From contig NC_007204.1 in NCBI RefSeq assembly GCF_000012305.1, positions 1,302,001 to 1,366,000 of the forward strand: 64,000 bases of DNA. The letters are read 5' to 3'. The DNA is from Psychrobacter arcticus 273-4 (lineage in GTDB: Bacteria; Pseudomonadota; Gammaproteobacteria; Pseudomonadales; Moraxellaceae). The first letter of the stretch is position 1, and every line of letters begins with the position of its first letter. Shown here in pieces: positions 54,670 to 63,901 of the stretch. The notes under the pieces were generated by a model. That model saw only the letters and a program-made list of their open reading frames with translations, did not search any database and was not told where the DNA came from. Position numbers and translations under genes: made by a program.

Positions 54670-55488
54670 ATGAATAACGAGTCTATTTCAGCCACACAGC
54701 CAGTATTATTTATACCTCACGGTGCCGGTCCTTGTTTTTTTATGGATTGGCAGCCAGCTGATACTTGGGATCAAATGGCCGACTTTTTAAAAGGTATCTC
54801 AAGTCGCTTACCACAGTGCCCCAAAGCTGTTTTGATCGTCAGCGCACATTGGCAAACCCCCGAGTTTAGTATCACCACCAGCACCAAACCTGATCTGATT
54901 TATGATTATTATGGGTTCCCTGAACATACTTATCAGCTGCCTTATCCAGCAGCGGGCGCGCCAGTATTGGCTGAACGTATAGGTAAGTTGCTCACTGATG
55001 CAGGTTTAAACAATAAACAAGATGCTTTAAGAGGATTTGATCATGGAGTATTCATCCCGTTAAAACTTATGTTCCCTAATGCGGATATTCCAGTAGTGCA
55101 GTTATCGCTACGTCATGATCTCGACCCTGAAGCACATCTAATGGCAGGCAAGGCAATCGCATCATTACGCGATGAAGGTGTATTGATCGTAGGCAGTGGC
55201 ATGAGTTTTCATAATATGCGCGGCTATGGCGATACCAACTTTACCGTGCCGTCAGAGATATTTGATGAATGGCTGACTAACACTGTCGAAGCAGATTCAG
55301 ATGCGCGATTTGCTGCGCTTACTCATTGGTCGAAAGCCCCTCATGCATTGGATTCTCACTTGTTAGGCGCAGAAGAGCATTTGCTACCCTTAATGGTTGT
55401 CGCAGGCGCAGCAGGAACAGATCAAGGACAAAAGGTCTATTCTCAGCAAGTAATGAACACTCAGATATCAGCCTTTCAGTTTGGCTAA
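54670..55488 (+). CDS. Class III extradiol ring-cleavage dioxygenase (DODA/YgiD type)
   Basis: A 272-residue LigB-superfamily enzyme. It has LFIPHGAGPCF near the N-terminus (first metal His), VLIVSAHWQTPEF (second His), FDHGVFIPLKLMFPNADIPVVQLS (third His) and GSGMSFHNM. These fit the DODA-like YgiD group that opens catechol or DOPA rings. The ATG at 54670 follows GGAG by nine bases. An upstream in-frame ATG has no site. The LysR-DoxX-dioxygenase set suggests defence against catechols or quinones. Confidence 0.88.
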   Translation: MNNESISATQPVLFIPHGAGPCFFMDWQPADTWDQMADFLKGISSRLPQCPKAVLIVSAHWQTPEFSITTSTKPDLIYDYYGFPEHTYQLPYPAAGAPVLAERIGKLLTDAGLNNKQDALRGFDHGVFIPLKLMFPNADIPVVQLSLRHDLDPEAHLMAGKAIASLRDEGVLIVGSGMSFHNMRGYGDTNFTVPSEIFDEWLTNTVEADSDARFAALTHWSKAPHALDSHLLGAEEHLLPLMVVAGAAGTDQGQKVYSQQVMNTQISAFQFG

Positions 55489-55634
55489 ACGTTCTTATCA
55501 AGCTTAATTTGACAATAAAACGGGTAAGGGCAAATGAAGCCATTTTAAATTGGCTTTATTTTCTCTGTGTACTCAGTGCCTCGGTGGTGTAACCTAGTTC
55601 TTGTTTATTTCACATACACAAATTGATCATTAAA

Positions 55635-55673
55635 AATTCTGATAAACGGACAGCAATATTGTTTATCAGAATT
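55635..55673. terminator. Bidirectional hairpin between convergent genes
   Basis: AATTCTGATAAAC and GTTTATCAGAATT pair perfectly over 13 bp around a 13-nt loop, midway between the dioxygenase stop and the stop of the minus-strand FAD gene. It is AT-rich, with no long T-run. Confidence 0.6.
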
Positions 55674-55727
55674 AGTATAATGTTTGACTGAAACCTAATC
55701 TGCTCCAATAATTGCCTAAAGCCGCTC

Positions 55728-57344
55728 TTAATCTATCTTCAACATCGATTTCGCCACAGCTTCGGCCACTTTAATGCCATCAATCCCTGCTGATAATATT
55801 CCACCTGCGTAGCCAGCGCCTTCGCCTGCAGGGAATAAGCCTTTGGTGTTAATGCTTTGGAATTCTTTATTGCGTTTAATACTTATTGGTGACGATGTTC
55901 TGGTTTCTACGCCAGTTAGTAAACCGTCGTCAGATGAAAATCCTTGGATTTTTTTATTAAACGCTGGAATGGCTTCACGTATGGCATCCACGGCAAAATC
56001 AGGTAGGGCTTTGCTTAAGTCGGTTAAGGTAATGCCCGGTGTGTAAGACGGGTTAACATCACCTAATTCTGAATTTGGTTTACCTTTTAAGAAATCACCA
56101 ATGGTTTGCGCTGGTGCATTGTAGTCTTTGCCGCCTAATTCAAACGCTAAGGTTTCTAGTTGTCTTTGTAAGTCGATACCAGCAAGAGGGTGGTTTGGGT
56201 AATCTCGCTCTGGGTCGATGCCTACAACAATAGCACTGTTGGCGTTACGTTCGTTTCTTGAATATTGGCTCATGCCGTTAGTTACAACACGGCCTTCCTC
56301 TGATGTTGCGGCAACAACGGTTCCGCCTGGACACATGCAGAAGCTATAAACAGAACGACCATTTTTACAATGATGAACCAGTTTGTAATCCGCAGCGCCA
56401 AGTATTTCGTTTCCAGCATTGTCACCAAAGCGTGCTTGGTCTATGGTTGACTGTTTATGTTCAATCCTAAAGCCAATTGAGAAAGGTTTTGCTTCAATAT
56501 ACACGCCTTTATCATGGATCATTTCAAAAGTGTCTCGGGCGCTATGACCAACAGCAAAAACAACATGGTTAGTTTTTAAGGTTTCGCCACTATTAAGTGT
56601 CACGCCAGTTACTTTTGAGTCAGTTATATGTAAGTCATCTACGCGAGTAGCAAAACGGACTTCACCACCGAGTTCTATGATCTCGGCACGCATTTTTTCT
56701 ACCATACTGACTAACTTATAAGTACCTATGTGCGGTTTACTAACAAATAAAATTTCATCTGGTGCGCCTGCTTTAACAAATTCTGTCATTACTTTACGGC
56801 CATAATGATTTGGATCTTTCACTTGGCTATATAATTTACCGTCGGAAAAGGTACCGGCTCCACCTTCACCGAATTGTACGTTTGATTCAGTGTTTAATTT
56901 ACGCTGACGCCAAAAGCCAAAGGTGTCTTTGGTGCGTTGTCTTACTTCATTACCGCGTTCAATAATGATAGGTTTAAAACCCATCTGGGCAAGAGTAAGT
57001 CCAGCCATTAATCCACAAGGACCAAAACCAATAACAACAGGGCGCTCAGTTAAATCTTTTGGCGCTTGGCCAACATAGCTATAACTTGTATCTGGTGTTG
57101 CTTTAACATGGTTGTCTGACTCAAATTGAACCAGTAAATCATTGGTTAAATCCGAGTCGGTAAGTGTGATGTCTAGCGTATAAATTAATTGGATATTTCT
57201 TTTATTACGAGCATCATAACCACGTTTAAACATCACAAATGAAGCCATTTGCTCAGCAGAAATTTTAAGTTTTGTCGTTATAGCAGTCGTTAGATCTTCA
57301 GGTGCATGATTTAATGGCAATTTAATTTCAGTTAAACGTATCAT
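55728..57344 (-). CDS. COG2509 FAD-dependent oxidoreductase
   Basis: A 538-residue flavoprotein. After an N-terminal ferredoxin-like region of about 95 residues, the dinucleotide fold reads VVIGFGPCGLMAGLTLAQMG. This is followed by NVQFGEGGAGTFSDGKLYSQ, the hallmark of COG2509, then VVFAVGHSARDTFEMI, CMCPGGTVVAATSEEG and the C-terminal GLFPAGEGAGYAGGILSAG. Substrate unknown. It ends against the dioxygenase region and starts beside insertion-sequence debris. Wording of several codons seems more AT-rich than neighbours, so acquisition by transfer is possible. Confidence 0.85.
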   Translation of the reverse strand: MIRLTEIKLPLNHAPEDLTTAITTKLKISAEQMASFVMFKRGYDARNKRNIQLIYTLDITLTDSDLTNDLLVQFESDNHVKATPDTSYSYVGQAPKDLTERPVVIGFGPCGLMAGLTLAQMGFKPIIIERGNEVRQRTKDTFGFWRQRKLNTESNVQFGEGGAGTFSDGKLYSQVKDPNHYGRKVMTEFVKAGAPDEILFVSKPHIGTYKLVSMVEKMRAEIIELGGEVRFATRVDDLHITDSKVTGVTLNSGETLKTNHVVFAVGHSARDTFEMIHDKGVYIEAKPFSIGFRIEHKQSTIDQARFGDNAGNEILGAADYKLVHHCKNGRSVYSFCMCPGGTVVAATSEEGRVVTNGMSQYSRNERNANSAIVVGIDPERDYPNHPLAGIDLQRQLETLAFELGGKDYNAPAQTIGDFLKGKPNSELGDVNPSYTPGITLTDLSKALPDFAVDAIREAIPAFNKKIQGFSSDDGLLTGVETRTSSPISIKRNKEFQSINTKGLFPAGEGAGYAGGILSAGIDGIKVAEAVAKSMLKID

Positions 57345-57464
57345 TGGTTACTCATAAACTAGTGTAGAAAACATTCGCGCATTTTACTGGTACTGATACA
57401 AATAAGCGAATAAATATTTTACTTACGCAGGGTAAATTTACGGATTTGTATTGTAGTTTGAAAA

Positions 57465-57923
57465 TAACCCCTGCCGTCAAATCCGTACAGTCAAACTTGG
57501 GAAATTTTAGTTACGCAGCCTGACGGTAAAAGTCAGACCACACCTGTCTTGGCGATCTATAGCCCAAACCCTTTTGAATTCTCGTTTCACTGCGAGCATA
57601 GCTCTTGCCTTGCGTCGCTGCAAAGCAGTGCTTCGCTAATCGCTCCTCATATAGTACAGCTCGATATACCCAATGATATCGTTGATCGCTGTAAACCTTG
57701 TTTTATAGTTCTGGTGATACACAAGCTCATTCTTCCTTGCGGAGCAGTGCTCCTCACCCCAGAAGCTTTCTATGGGTGCGTTGTCAAAGCAGTTGCCTTT
57801 GCCACTCATTGAGCCTCTAAAATGATGCTGCTTGATGATTTTGTGATACGCGTGGCTACAATACTGGGCTATGCTGAAGAAACCATATTGTCCTAACGCT
57901 ATGGCCTCTCTTGAAGAAATCAA
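57465..57923 (-). pseudogene. Broken IS3-type transposase (OrfB C-terminal part) with IS end
   Basis: The minus strand encodes HFRGSMSGKGNCFDNAPIES followed by FWG, then KNELVYHQNYKTRFTAINDI and IELYY. That is the end of the IS3 OrfB catalytic domain with its DNA-preparation motif. A frameshift after IELYY throws the frame off. The tail resumes in another frame as IQKGLGYRSPRQVWSDFYRQ and a stop. The first part of the gene is missing. The left 110 bp match the relic at 1628-1738, and the outermost 50 bp also match 60124-60180. Confidence 0.85.
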
Positions 57924-58079
57924 GTATTTTTCTGATAATCATACTTTTATCAGGTGCCACAGTCTCAGATTTTTGGCGTACAACATTATCAACAATAGAA
58001 TATTTTCAACAGCATAAAGAGATAAAATCTTGAGTGCAAAGTCATCGCTAGCCGCTGATGTTATAGCCTACCAAACATT

Positions 58080-58121
58080 TATTATCTTTAAAATTACTTA
58101 TATTATCTTTAAAATTACTTA
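58080..58121. repeat. Two tandem 21-bp repeats
   Basis: TATTATCTTTAAAATTACTT plus A is repeated twice without change. It lies in the roughly 500 bp of AT-rich DNA between the IS relic and hipB. That gap shows no convincing gene. A 63-codon minus-strand frame there lacks support. Confidence 0.75.
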
Positions 58122-58420
58122 GGCAACTTTCTTAATATCGGGGTTTGATACTGCTCAGGCGTAATAGCATTGGCATTTACGCCCATACAAATGCTGATAA
58201 TACTAACCGTTAAAAGGCTTAAAATGTAACCAGCTATATCTGTTCTCAAAACACTTGCATATATAGGTTCACCATTTTTATGGTGAAAGAACTTTGTATA
58301 GAACAATTATTGATTACAAATATTTTTTGCTAATCATTTATTTTAGAAAAATAAGCATTCATATTTGAATGACTAAATGTTAAAATAACGGTTTAACACT
58401 CTTATATGACTGATTAAATT

Positions 58421-58726
58421 ATGAATATAAGGTTTGATTTTTATACGCCAAGTGAGATTGCCAAGATTTTAGGTGAACGCTTAAAAACGCAGCGATTGGC
58501 ATTAAACTTAACACAAGCCGCCTTAGCAGAGAAGGCAGGTATTGGCGTCAGCACCGTAGCTCGCATTGAATCAGGTCAAGGCGGTACATTAGATAATATA
58601 ATCAGGCTCGCTATGGCGCTTGGTATGGTCCATCACTTTGCTGAATTGTTTGATATGGTACCTACCAACATAGAAGATGTTATCGCTAAGAAAAATCCAC
58701 GCTTGCGTGCCTCAAATAAAAGCTGA
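58421..58726 (+). CDS. hipB: HipB-like XRE antitoxin
   Basis: A 101-residue Cro/C1-type helix-turn-helix protein: LGERLKTQRLALNLTQAALA, then EKAGIGVSTVARIESGQGG, then LDNIIRLAMALGMV. It is the antitoxin and autorepressor of the following HipA kinase, 18 bp downstream. The basic tail ending in KKNPRLRASNKS is typical of HipB-like proteins, whose C-terminal end is flexible. An AT-rich 500-bp leader precedes it. Confidence 0.9.
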   Translation: MNIRFDFYTPSEIAKILGERLKTQRLALNLTQAALAEKAGIGVSTVARIESGQGGTLDNIIRLAMALGMVHHFAELFDMVPTNIEDVIAKKNPRLRASNKS

Positions 58727-58744
58727 CATAAGGTAGCCACTTCA

Positions 58745-60001
58745 GTGTATCAACCGATATCAATTGTCAATATTTACTACCAAGGATTCGGGGACAAACG
58801 TCTTATCGGTAAATTAACGATGGATGGACGACGCCCTACCTTTGGCTATGATGCAGCGTGGCTGGCTGATGGACTGGAGCTGTCACCAATTGAGATGCCA
58901 TTACGATCAGCGCCCTATTATGGCAGTCATGCGTCAAGTCATTATCTATGCGGCCTTTTGTCTGATAGCTTGCCTGATGGTTGGGGCATGCTACTCATGG
59001 ATAGGTTCTTTCGAAGAACAATCTCTAATACTGCGCCAGTCAATATTTTAGATCGCTTAGCTTATATTGGGGACTCTGCGATGGGGGCGCTTAGTTTCGA
59101 GCCTCAGCATGACTTATCTGCTAATGTAATTGACATGAGTGAGCTGACTTTAGCCAAGCTTGCGGCGGCCAATCAAACCATTTTATCAGGTCAAGACAGT
59201 GACATATTAGCCGAGCTTATCGTTATTGGCGGCTCCCCCCAAGGCGCTAGACCAAAAGCGCTGGTGTTATACGATGAATCAAGTGACTTTATTACCACTG
59301 ATACAGCAAGTAAGAACCCATCTGCAACGTCTTGGCTTATCAAGTTCCCTGCTCAATCTGAGCATAAAAGCGTTTGTTTATTAGAAGCGCTTTATGCTGA
59401 TATGGCAAAAAAAGCAGGTCTCAATATGCCTATGCATCACTATTTCGATATCGATAGCGAATATGCAGCGTTTGGGGTTGAGCGCTTTGACCGCATGGGC
59501 AATCAGCGCGTTCATATTCATACGCTAGCAGGCTTATTGGATATTGACTTTCGGATTCCTTCTTTAGATTATTTGCAGTACCTACGTTGCGTGCGTATGT
59601 TGACCCAATCACAGCTTGCTGTAGAATCCGCTTTTAAACATGCGGTATTTAATGTCATTTTTAACAATAAAGACGACCATAGCAAGAACTTCTCTTTTAT
59701 GATGAACGAGGCTGGCAGTTGGTCGTTATCGCCAGTTTATGATCTTGCTTATAACTCAGGTATGAATGGTTACCATCAAATGGATGTGGCGGGTGAAGCG
59801 CGGTACCCTACCCTCTCTCATTTACTAAAACTGGCTAAACTTGCTGATATTAAACAAAACAAGGCACAAGCTATTATTGATCAGGTAGCATCAGTTGCTG
59901 AGGATTTTTTGACTGTTATTAACGACCATGACATCGAGAAAGAATTATCAAATCGGGTCATTCAGGATATAAAAGCCAATATAAATCGGATGGTAAGTTG
60001 A
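58745..60001 (+). CDS. hipA: HipA-family serine/threonine kinase toxin
   Basis: A 418-residue HipA-like kinase starting at GTG after AAGG. The N-terminal subdomain reads LSPIEMPLRSAPYYG and LCGLLSDSLPDGWG. The ATP site reads GGSPQGARPKALV with WLIKFP, and the catalytic and metal motifs NKDDHSKNFSF and SPVYDLAYNS (DxxxxN and D of DLAYN) are intact. E. coli HipA phosphorylates glutamyl-tRNA synthetase. The target here is not known. hipBA sits between two IS relics, suggesting a mobile origin. Confidence 0.91.
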   Translation: MYQPISIVNIYYQGFGDKRLIGKLTMDGRRPTFGYDAAWLADGLELSPIEMPLRSAPYYGSHASSHYLCGLLSDSLPDGWGMLLMDRFFRRTISNTAPVNILDRLAYIGDSAMGALSFEPQHDLSANVIDMSELTLAKLAAANQTILSGQDSDILAELIVIGGSPQGARPKALVLYDESSDFITTDTASKNPSATSWLIKFPAQSEHKSVCLLEALYADMAKKAGLNMPMHHYFDIDSEYAAFGVERFDRMGNQRVHIHTLAGLLDIDFRIPSLDYLQYLRCVRMLTQSQLAVESAFKHAVFNVIFNNKDDHSKNFSFMMNEAGSWSLSPVYDLAYNSGMNGYHQMDVAGEARYPTLSHLLKLAKLADIKQNKAQAIIDQVASVAEDFLTVINDHDIEKELSNRVIQDIKANINRMVS

Positions 60002-60123
60002 GAGTGTCATACAAGTTGTTAAATTTGTTATTAAAAATAAAAATATAATAAACCCAACCCTTGATAGTTAAGGTTTTCGTATCATTCATCGATGCGTGGT
60101 GGGTGTAGTGGTCAATTAATTTA

Positions 60124-60180
60124 GGACTGACCCCTGCTGTCAAAGCCATATACCCAAATTTGGGGGCTTTTGATTAGCAG
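60124..60180. mobile_element. Insertion-sequence end relic
   Basis: About 55 bp beginning TGACCCCTGCTGTCAAA match the ends at 1628 and 57465, including a G-rich block and TTTTGATTA. Only the terminal end survives. No transposase sequence remains here. It lies in the 460-bp region between hipA and ppc. Confidence 0.7.
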
Positions 60181-60224
60181 GATTTTTATCGGACCGGCAC
60201 TTACTATTTATAAGTAAACGCCGA

Positions 60225-60345
60225 TATATAGTCGGTGAAAAGTAATATCGATACAACACGCACTACTGCTGCAAATTTTTCTTGCTTGCTGTGCCTACGC
60301 AGACAGAGGCTGCAAAAAATTTACACCAGCAATACTGTAGCGACT
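60225..60345. repeat. Dispersed repeat, copy downstream of ppc
   Basis: The first 36 bp (60225-60260, TATATAGTCGGTGAAAAGTA and on) are identical to 63716-63751. The later part (60271-60333) is the reverse complement of the copy near 13905-13965. It is noncoding. The remaining 115 bp before the ppc stop contain nothing recognisable. Confidence 0.75.
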
Positions 60346-60461
60346 TTAAAGTATTTCAACTATAGTAATGGATACACTCATTCTCCCCTTTCCTAAAGTG
60401 ATTAGAGGAAGTCAATGTATTTAGATCATAATTTAGATACCTGAATATGCCACGCGAACCA

Positions 60462-63242
60462 TTAACCAGTATTGCGTAGACCTGCTGCTAAGGCATTAAT
60501 ACTACGGATTAATGGATCCTCAACGTCAAGGTCACCGTGGTTGGCATCGCCTGACGCCTCTTTTTGTCTGGCACGCTTTAACAGCTCTATTTGGATATAG
60601 TTGGTCGGATCCAAATACGCGTTCCGCCATTCAAGGGAAGCCGAAAGATTTTGTTGACTAGACAACAAGGATTGTTGATTAAGCAAGGAGTTTAAGCCTG
60701 AATAGGTCAACTCGTGCTCATCCGTTACCGCTGTCATAATCTGTTCACGTAACATCTCATCGTCACATAATTGGCTATAGGCATGAGCAATACTCATATC
60801 AGACTTGGTAAAAGCCATCTCAATATTGCTAATAAACACGTTAAAAAACGGCCAGCAGTCGTTCATCTCCTTCATCAATGCTTCATCTTCTTTTACGCTA
60901 TCTAAAGCACTGCCGACACCATACCAAGCGGGCAGTGTAAAGCGTGCTAGTGACCAACCAAATACCCAAGGAATCGCTCGCAAAGTCGTTTTACTTGGTA
61001 AACCTTTATTACGATGCGCGGGGCGTGAGCCGATATTTAATAAAGAGATTTCTGCCACTGGCGTTGCTTGTGAGTAGAACTCATAAAACCCTTCGGTATG
61101 ATCAGTAAGCTTGCGATAACGCTGCTCACCTACATCTGCTAAGCGCGCAAAGAGTGCTTCATATTGTGGCAGCTCAGGCGGTTGCACCACGAATCTTGAA
61201 GAGCAGGCTTTAAGCGTGCCAGTAATGCCCATGGTTAGCTCAAATACCGCCGTATCAGTGTTGGCATATTTAGCATAGAGGACTTCGCCTTGTTCGGTCA
61301 CTTTGATTTGTCCATGCAGTGTGCCGGCGGGCTGAGCAGCAATCGCTTTATGCGTTGACCCACCACCACGACTGACAGAGCCACCTCGACCATGGAATAA
61401 GCGGGTTTTGATACCGTATTCTTCAGCGATACGGTTAATGGTTTGCTGCGCGCTATAAAGCTGCCATGCAGAAGTAATGATGCCACCATCTTTTGATGAA
61501 TCTGAATAGCCTAGCATGATTTCTTGGGTGTTATCTGAGTGCTGCAACAACCCTCGATAAAGCGGATTATCTAAAACAGCAGGTAGAATTTTATCGATAT
61601 TTTTAAGATCTTCGATCGTCTCAAACAAGGGTGCTACTGGCAAGTCAGCAGAGAGCTGTCCCTTATCATCGACTCTGCATAAGCCTGCAAAACGCATTAG
61701 TAGCAACACTTCTAACAACTGACTGGCGTTATTGGTCATTGAAATCACATAACTGCCAAAAGTATCTTGCCCAACCAATTTACGTAAGGTGGCCACTGAG
61801 TTCATCAAGGCTAATTGTTCACGGGTTTTATCTGTCAAATTATCAGTGTAAATGAGCGGTGTACCTGGTTTTTCAAGCAAGCGCGTCAGCCATTGTTGTC
61901 GCTCGGTTTCATTGAGGGTTTGATAGTCTGGCAAATTAGCGGCATTGGCAAAAATATCAGCAATCACCCCACTATGATAAGAGGATTCTTGGCGAATATC
62001 GAGCGCTGCCAAATGAAAGCCACAGGTTTTTACCAAGCGAATTACATCGAGTAATAAGCCTTCGCCATGTGCTGTGTCATGAGTATTTACACTTTGACGG
62101 ATGATGCGTAAGTCTTCTAATAGCTCTTGTGGATTGGCGTAAGCATCTTTTTTAGCTTCACTATCACTGCCTTTACTTTGAATAAGATAGTTAGTGGCTT
62201 TGACCTTACTAAGGATTAAGGAGAGTAATCTGCGATAAGGCTCATTACCGTAATCATCAAGATTATAATCAAAGACTCGTCTGTCGAGCTCAATGTAACT
62301 TTCAATCTTGGCATACACATCAGGCTCGATAGTAACAATTGTATCGCTATGAATGAGCTGGCGACGTAGTTTCTTCAGCAGCACTTGATAGTGACGCAAT
62401 ACGGCATCTGCATGCATCAATACGGCCATTTCTGTGGTGTCATGAGTGACAAATGGATTGCCATCTCTGTCGCCACCGATCCAAGAGCCAAAACTCATGA
62501 ACGCAGGTAAGGGATAGTCTATTAGCTCTGGGTAAATCTCAACAATAGCGTCTTTAATATTACGATAAACCTTGGGAATGGCGTTGAATAAACTGGCATT
62601 AAAATAGTGTAAGCCATTATTTATCTCGTCATAGACTAAAGGCTTACGCGTACGCACTTCATCAGACGACCATAATAAGTCAATTGTTTGCGCTGTTTGT
62701 TCTTTCGCTTGCTCGTAGGCAAAACTGTTTTTAGCAAAGTTGTTTAAGGCATCACTATGCGTAAATAGACTTTGTAATAGATTCATGGTTGTACGGCGAC
62801 GCGCTTCTGTAGGGTGTGCCGTAAAGACTGGGATAAATTTTAGTTGCTCAATGAGCTCTTGCATTTGTGCCGGCTCAATATTGCGCTCACGACATTCCAG
62901 TAAGGTGCGACGAAATGAGCCTTCCCAGCTGTGCTCTGATTGCATACGTAGTGTATGACGTTGCTCACGCAGGTAATTCTCTTCACTCAAATTTGCTAAG
63001 AAAAAATAGATAGAAAAGCTGCGGATGACGTTTTTTAAGGCTTGATTGTCTAAAGAAGCAATGAAGTCGATGAGCTGCTGCTTATGAGCTTCATTAGGCT
63101 CACGGCGTTGTTGGATAAAACCTTTGCGCAGGATTTCAATAGTATGCAGCGTTTGTTCGCCTGTTTGGCGAGAAATAGCGTCGCCTAGAAATGATCCTAA
63201 TAAACTGATGCGCTCACGTAATATGTGGTTATTTATTGTCAT
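60462..63242 (-). CDS. ppc: Phosphoenolpyruvate carboxylase
   Basis: A 926-residue cytosolic enzyme that adds bicarbonate to PEP to form oxaloacetate, refilling the TCA cycle. Key motifs are VFTAHPTEARRRTTM (catalytic His), SWIGGDRDGNPFVT, GYSDSSKDGG and FHGRGGSVSRGGG. The end, RSINALAAGLRNTG, is the conserved Ppc C-terminus. A strong AAGGAG-type site precedes the ATG. Length agrees with the bacterial family. Anaplerotic demand fits a cell using propionate or acetate, which the prp cluster suggests. Confidence 0.95.
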   Translation of the reverse strand: MTINNHILRERISLLGSFLGDAISRQTGEQTLHTIEILRKGFIQQRREPNEAHKQQLIDFIASLDNQALKNVIRSFSIYFFLANLSEENYLREQRHTLRMQSEHSWEGSFRRTLLECRERNIEPAQMQELIEQLKFIPVFTAHPTEARRRTTMNLLQSLFTHSDALNNFAKNSFAYEQAKEQTAQTIDLLWSSDEVRTRKPLVYDEINNGLHYFNASLFNAIPKVYRNIKDAIVEIYPELIDYPLPAFMSFGSWIGGDRDGNPFVTHDTTEMAVLMHADAVLRHYQVLLKKLRRQLIHSDTIVTIEPDVYAKIESYIELDRRVFDYNLDDYGNEPYRRLLSLILSKVKATNYLIQSKGSDSEAKKDAYANPQELLEDLRIIRQSVNTHDTAHGEGLLLDVIRLVKTCGFHLAALDIRQESSYHSGVIADIFANAANLPDYQTLNETERQQWLTRLLEKPGTPLIYTDNLTDKTREQLALMNSVATLRKLVGQDTFGSYVISMTNNASQLLEVLLLMRFAGLCRVDDKGQLSADLPVAPLFETIEDLKNIDKILPAVLDNPLYRGLLQHSDNTQEIMLGYSDSSKDGGIITSAWQLYSAQQTINRIAEEYGIKTRLFHGRGGSVSRGGGSTHKAIAAQPAGTLHGQIKVTEQGEVLYAKYANTDTAVFELTMGITGTLKACSSRFVVQPPELPQYEALFARLADVGEQRYRKLTDHTEGFYEFYSQATPVAEISLLNIGSRPAHRNKGLPSKTTLRAIPWVFGWSLARFTLPAWYGVGSALDSVKEDEALMKEMNDCWPFFNVFISNIEMAFTKSDMSIAHAYSQLCDDEMLREQIMTAVTDEHELTYSGLNSLLNQQSLLSSQQNLSASLEWRNAYLDPTNYIQIELLKRARQKEASGDANHGDLDVEDPLIRSINALAAGLRNTG

Positions 63243-63715
63243 CCTTGATCTCCTTATTCAATGACTGGGTCAAATAGTCGTGCTGTCTTAAGTATAGTTT
63301 TTATAAAGTTTGGCTATTATGCATTAACTAGACTCATTCTTAGTGAAGTAGAGTATTAATAAAATAGAGTGACTATCAAATGCAGTTGAAATACTCTGTA
63401 TATATGCCTTTTATTTAATAATATATACCAACGTTCTTTCACAGCTCCTCAAAACCAATATTCCGTACCAGCTCAAACAGCTTCAAGCCATTGTACGTGA
63501 AATCTTACCTACCTTAAAAAAACCTTACAAAATGTTATTCTCGGTAGAGTAGAGCTTGATAGTATCATTTACTGCAATGGTTAGCCTGGCTATAACGATT
63601 TATGTATTACTTATTTAAAAAACTAATGATTAACTGAGTAAACTCTTTTGCTTTTTCAACCTGTACCCAATGACGATATTCACCAAATAAATATAATCAC
63701 GACTTTGGAGTTACC
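63243..63715. other. Intergenic region upstream of ppc
   Basis: AT-rich DNA that must hold the ppc promoter near 63250-63330. At about 63430-63551 the plus strand reads LSQLLKTNIPYQLKQLQAIV and on to a stop after FSVE, a protein-like stretch without a start, possibly another gene remnant. No intact gene is visible. Confidence 0.4.
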
Positions 63716-63775
63716 TATATAGTCGGTGAAAAGTAATATCGATACAACACGTACTACTGGTGCAAATTTATTATG
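63716..63775. repeat. Dispersed repeat, copy upstream of ppc
   Basis: 36 bp identical to 60225-60260 in the same orientation, with a further similar stretch (ACTACTGGTGCAAATTT). It is interrupted on the right by the IS3-type fragment. With the other copy it brackets ppc as direct repeats. Confidence 0.75.
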
Positions 63776-63779
63776 CCCC

Positions 63780-63878
63780 TACAGTATGCGAACGGCTCGT
63801 TCTTTTATCTCGGGAGTGTAGTTTCGTATTCTCTCAGAATGTTGAGTCTCCAACAATACCGGGGCGGTTCAATTATCA
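63780..63878 (-). mobile_element. IS3-type fragment: left end plus OrfA start
   Basis: Read on the minus strand, it begins TGAACCGCCCCGGTATTGTT, a typical IS3-family terminus, and then encodes RNYTPEIKERAVRIL before a stop. That is the N-terminus of an OrfA helix-turn-helix. Only about 100 bp remain. The fragment ends against the dispersed repeat. Confidence 0.7.
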
Positions 63879-63901
63879 CCTATAGGTAAAAATTTCTTCC
63901 G

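Noticed and set aside
57549..57812. Plus-strand 87-codon frame over the IS relic
   Set aside because: It is antisense to a clear IS3 transposase and has no independent support.
58115..58306. Minus-strand 63-codon frame with a hydrophobic segment
   Set aside because: No ribosome site, overlaps the 21-bp tandem repeat region, AT-rich and unrecognised. Chance is likely.
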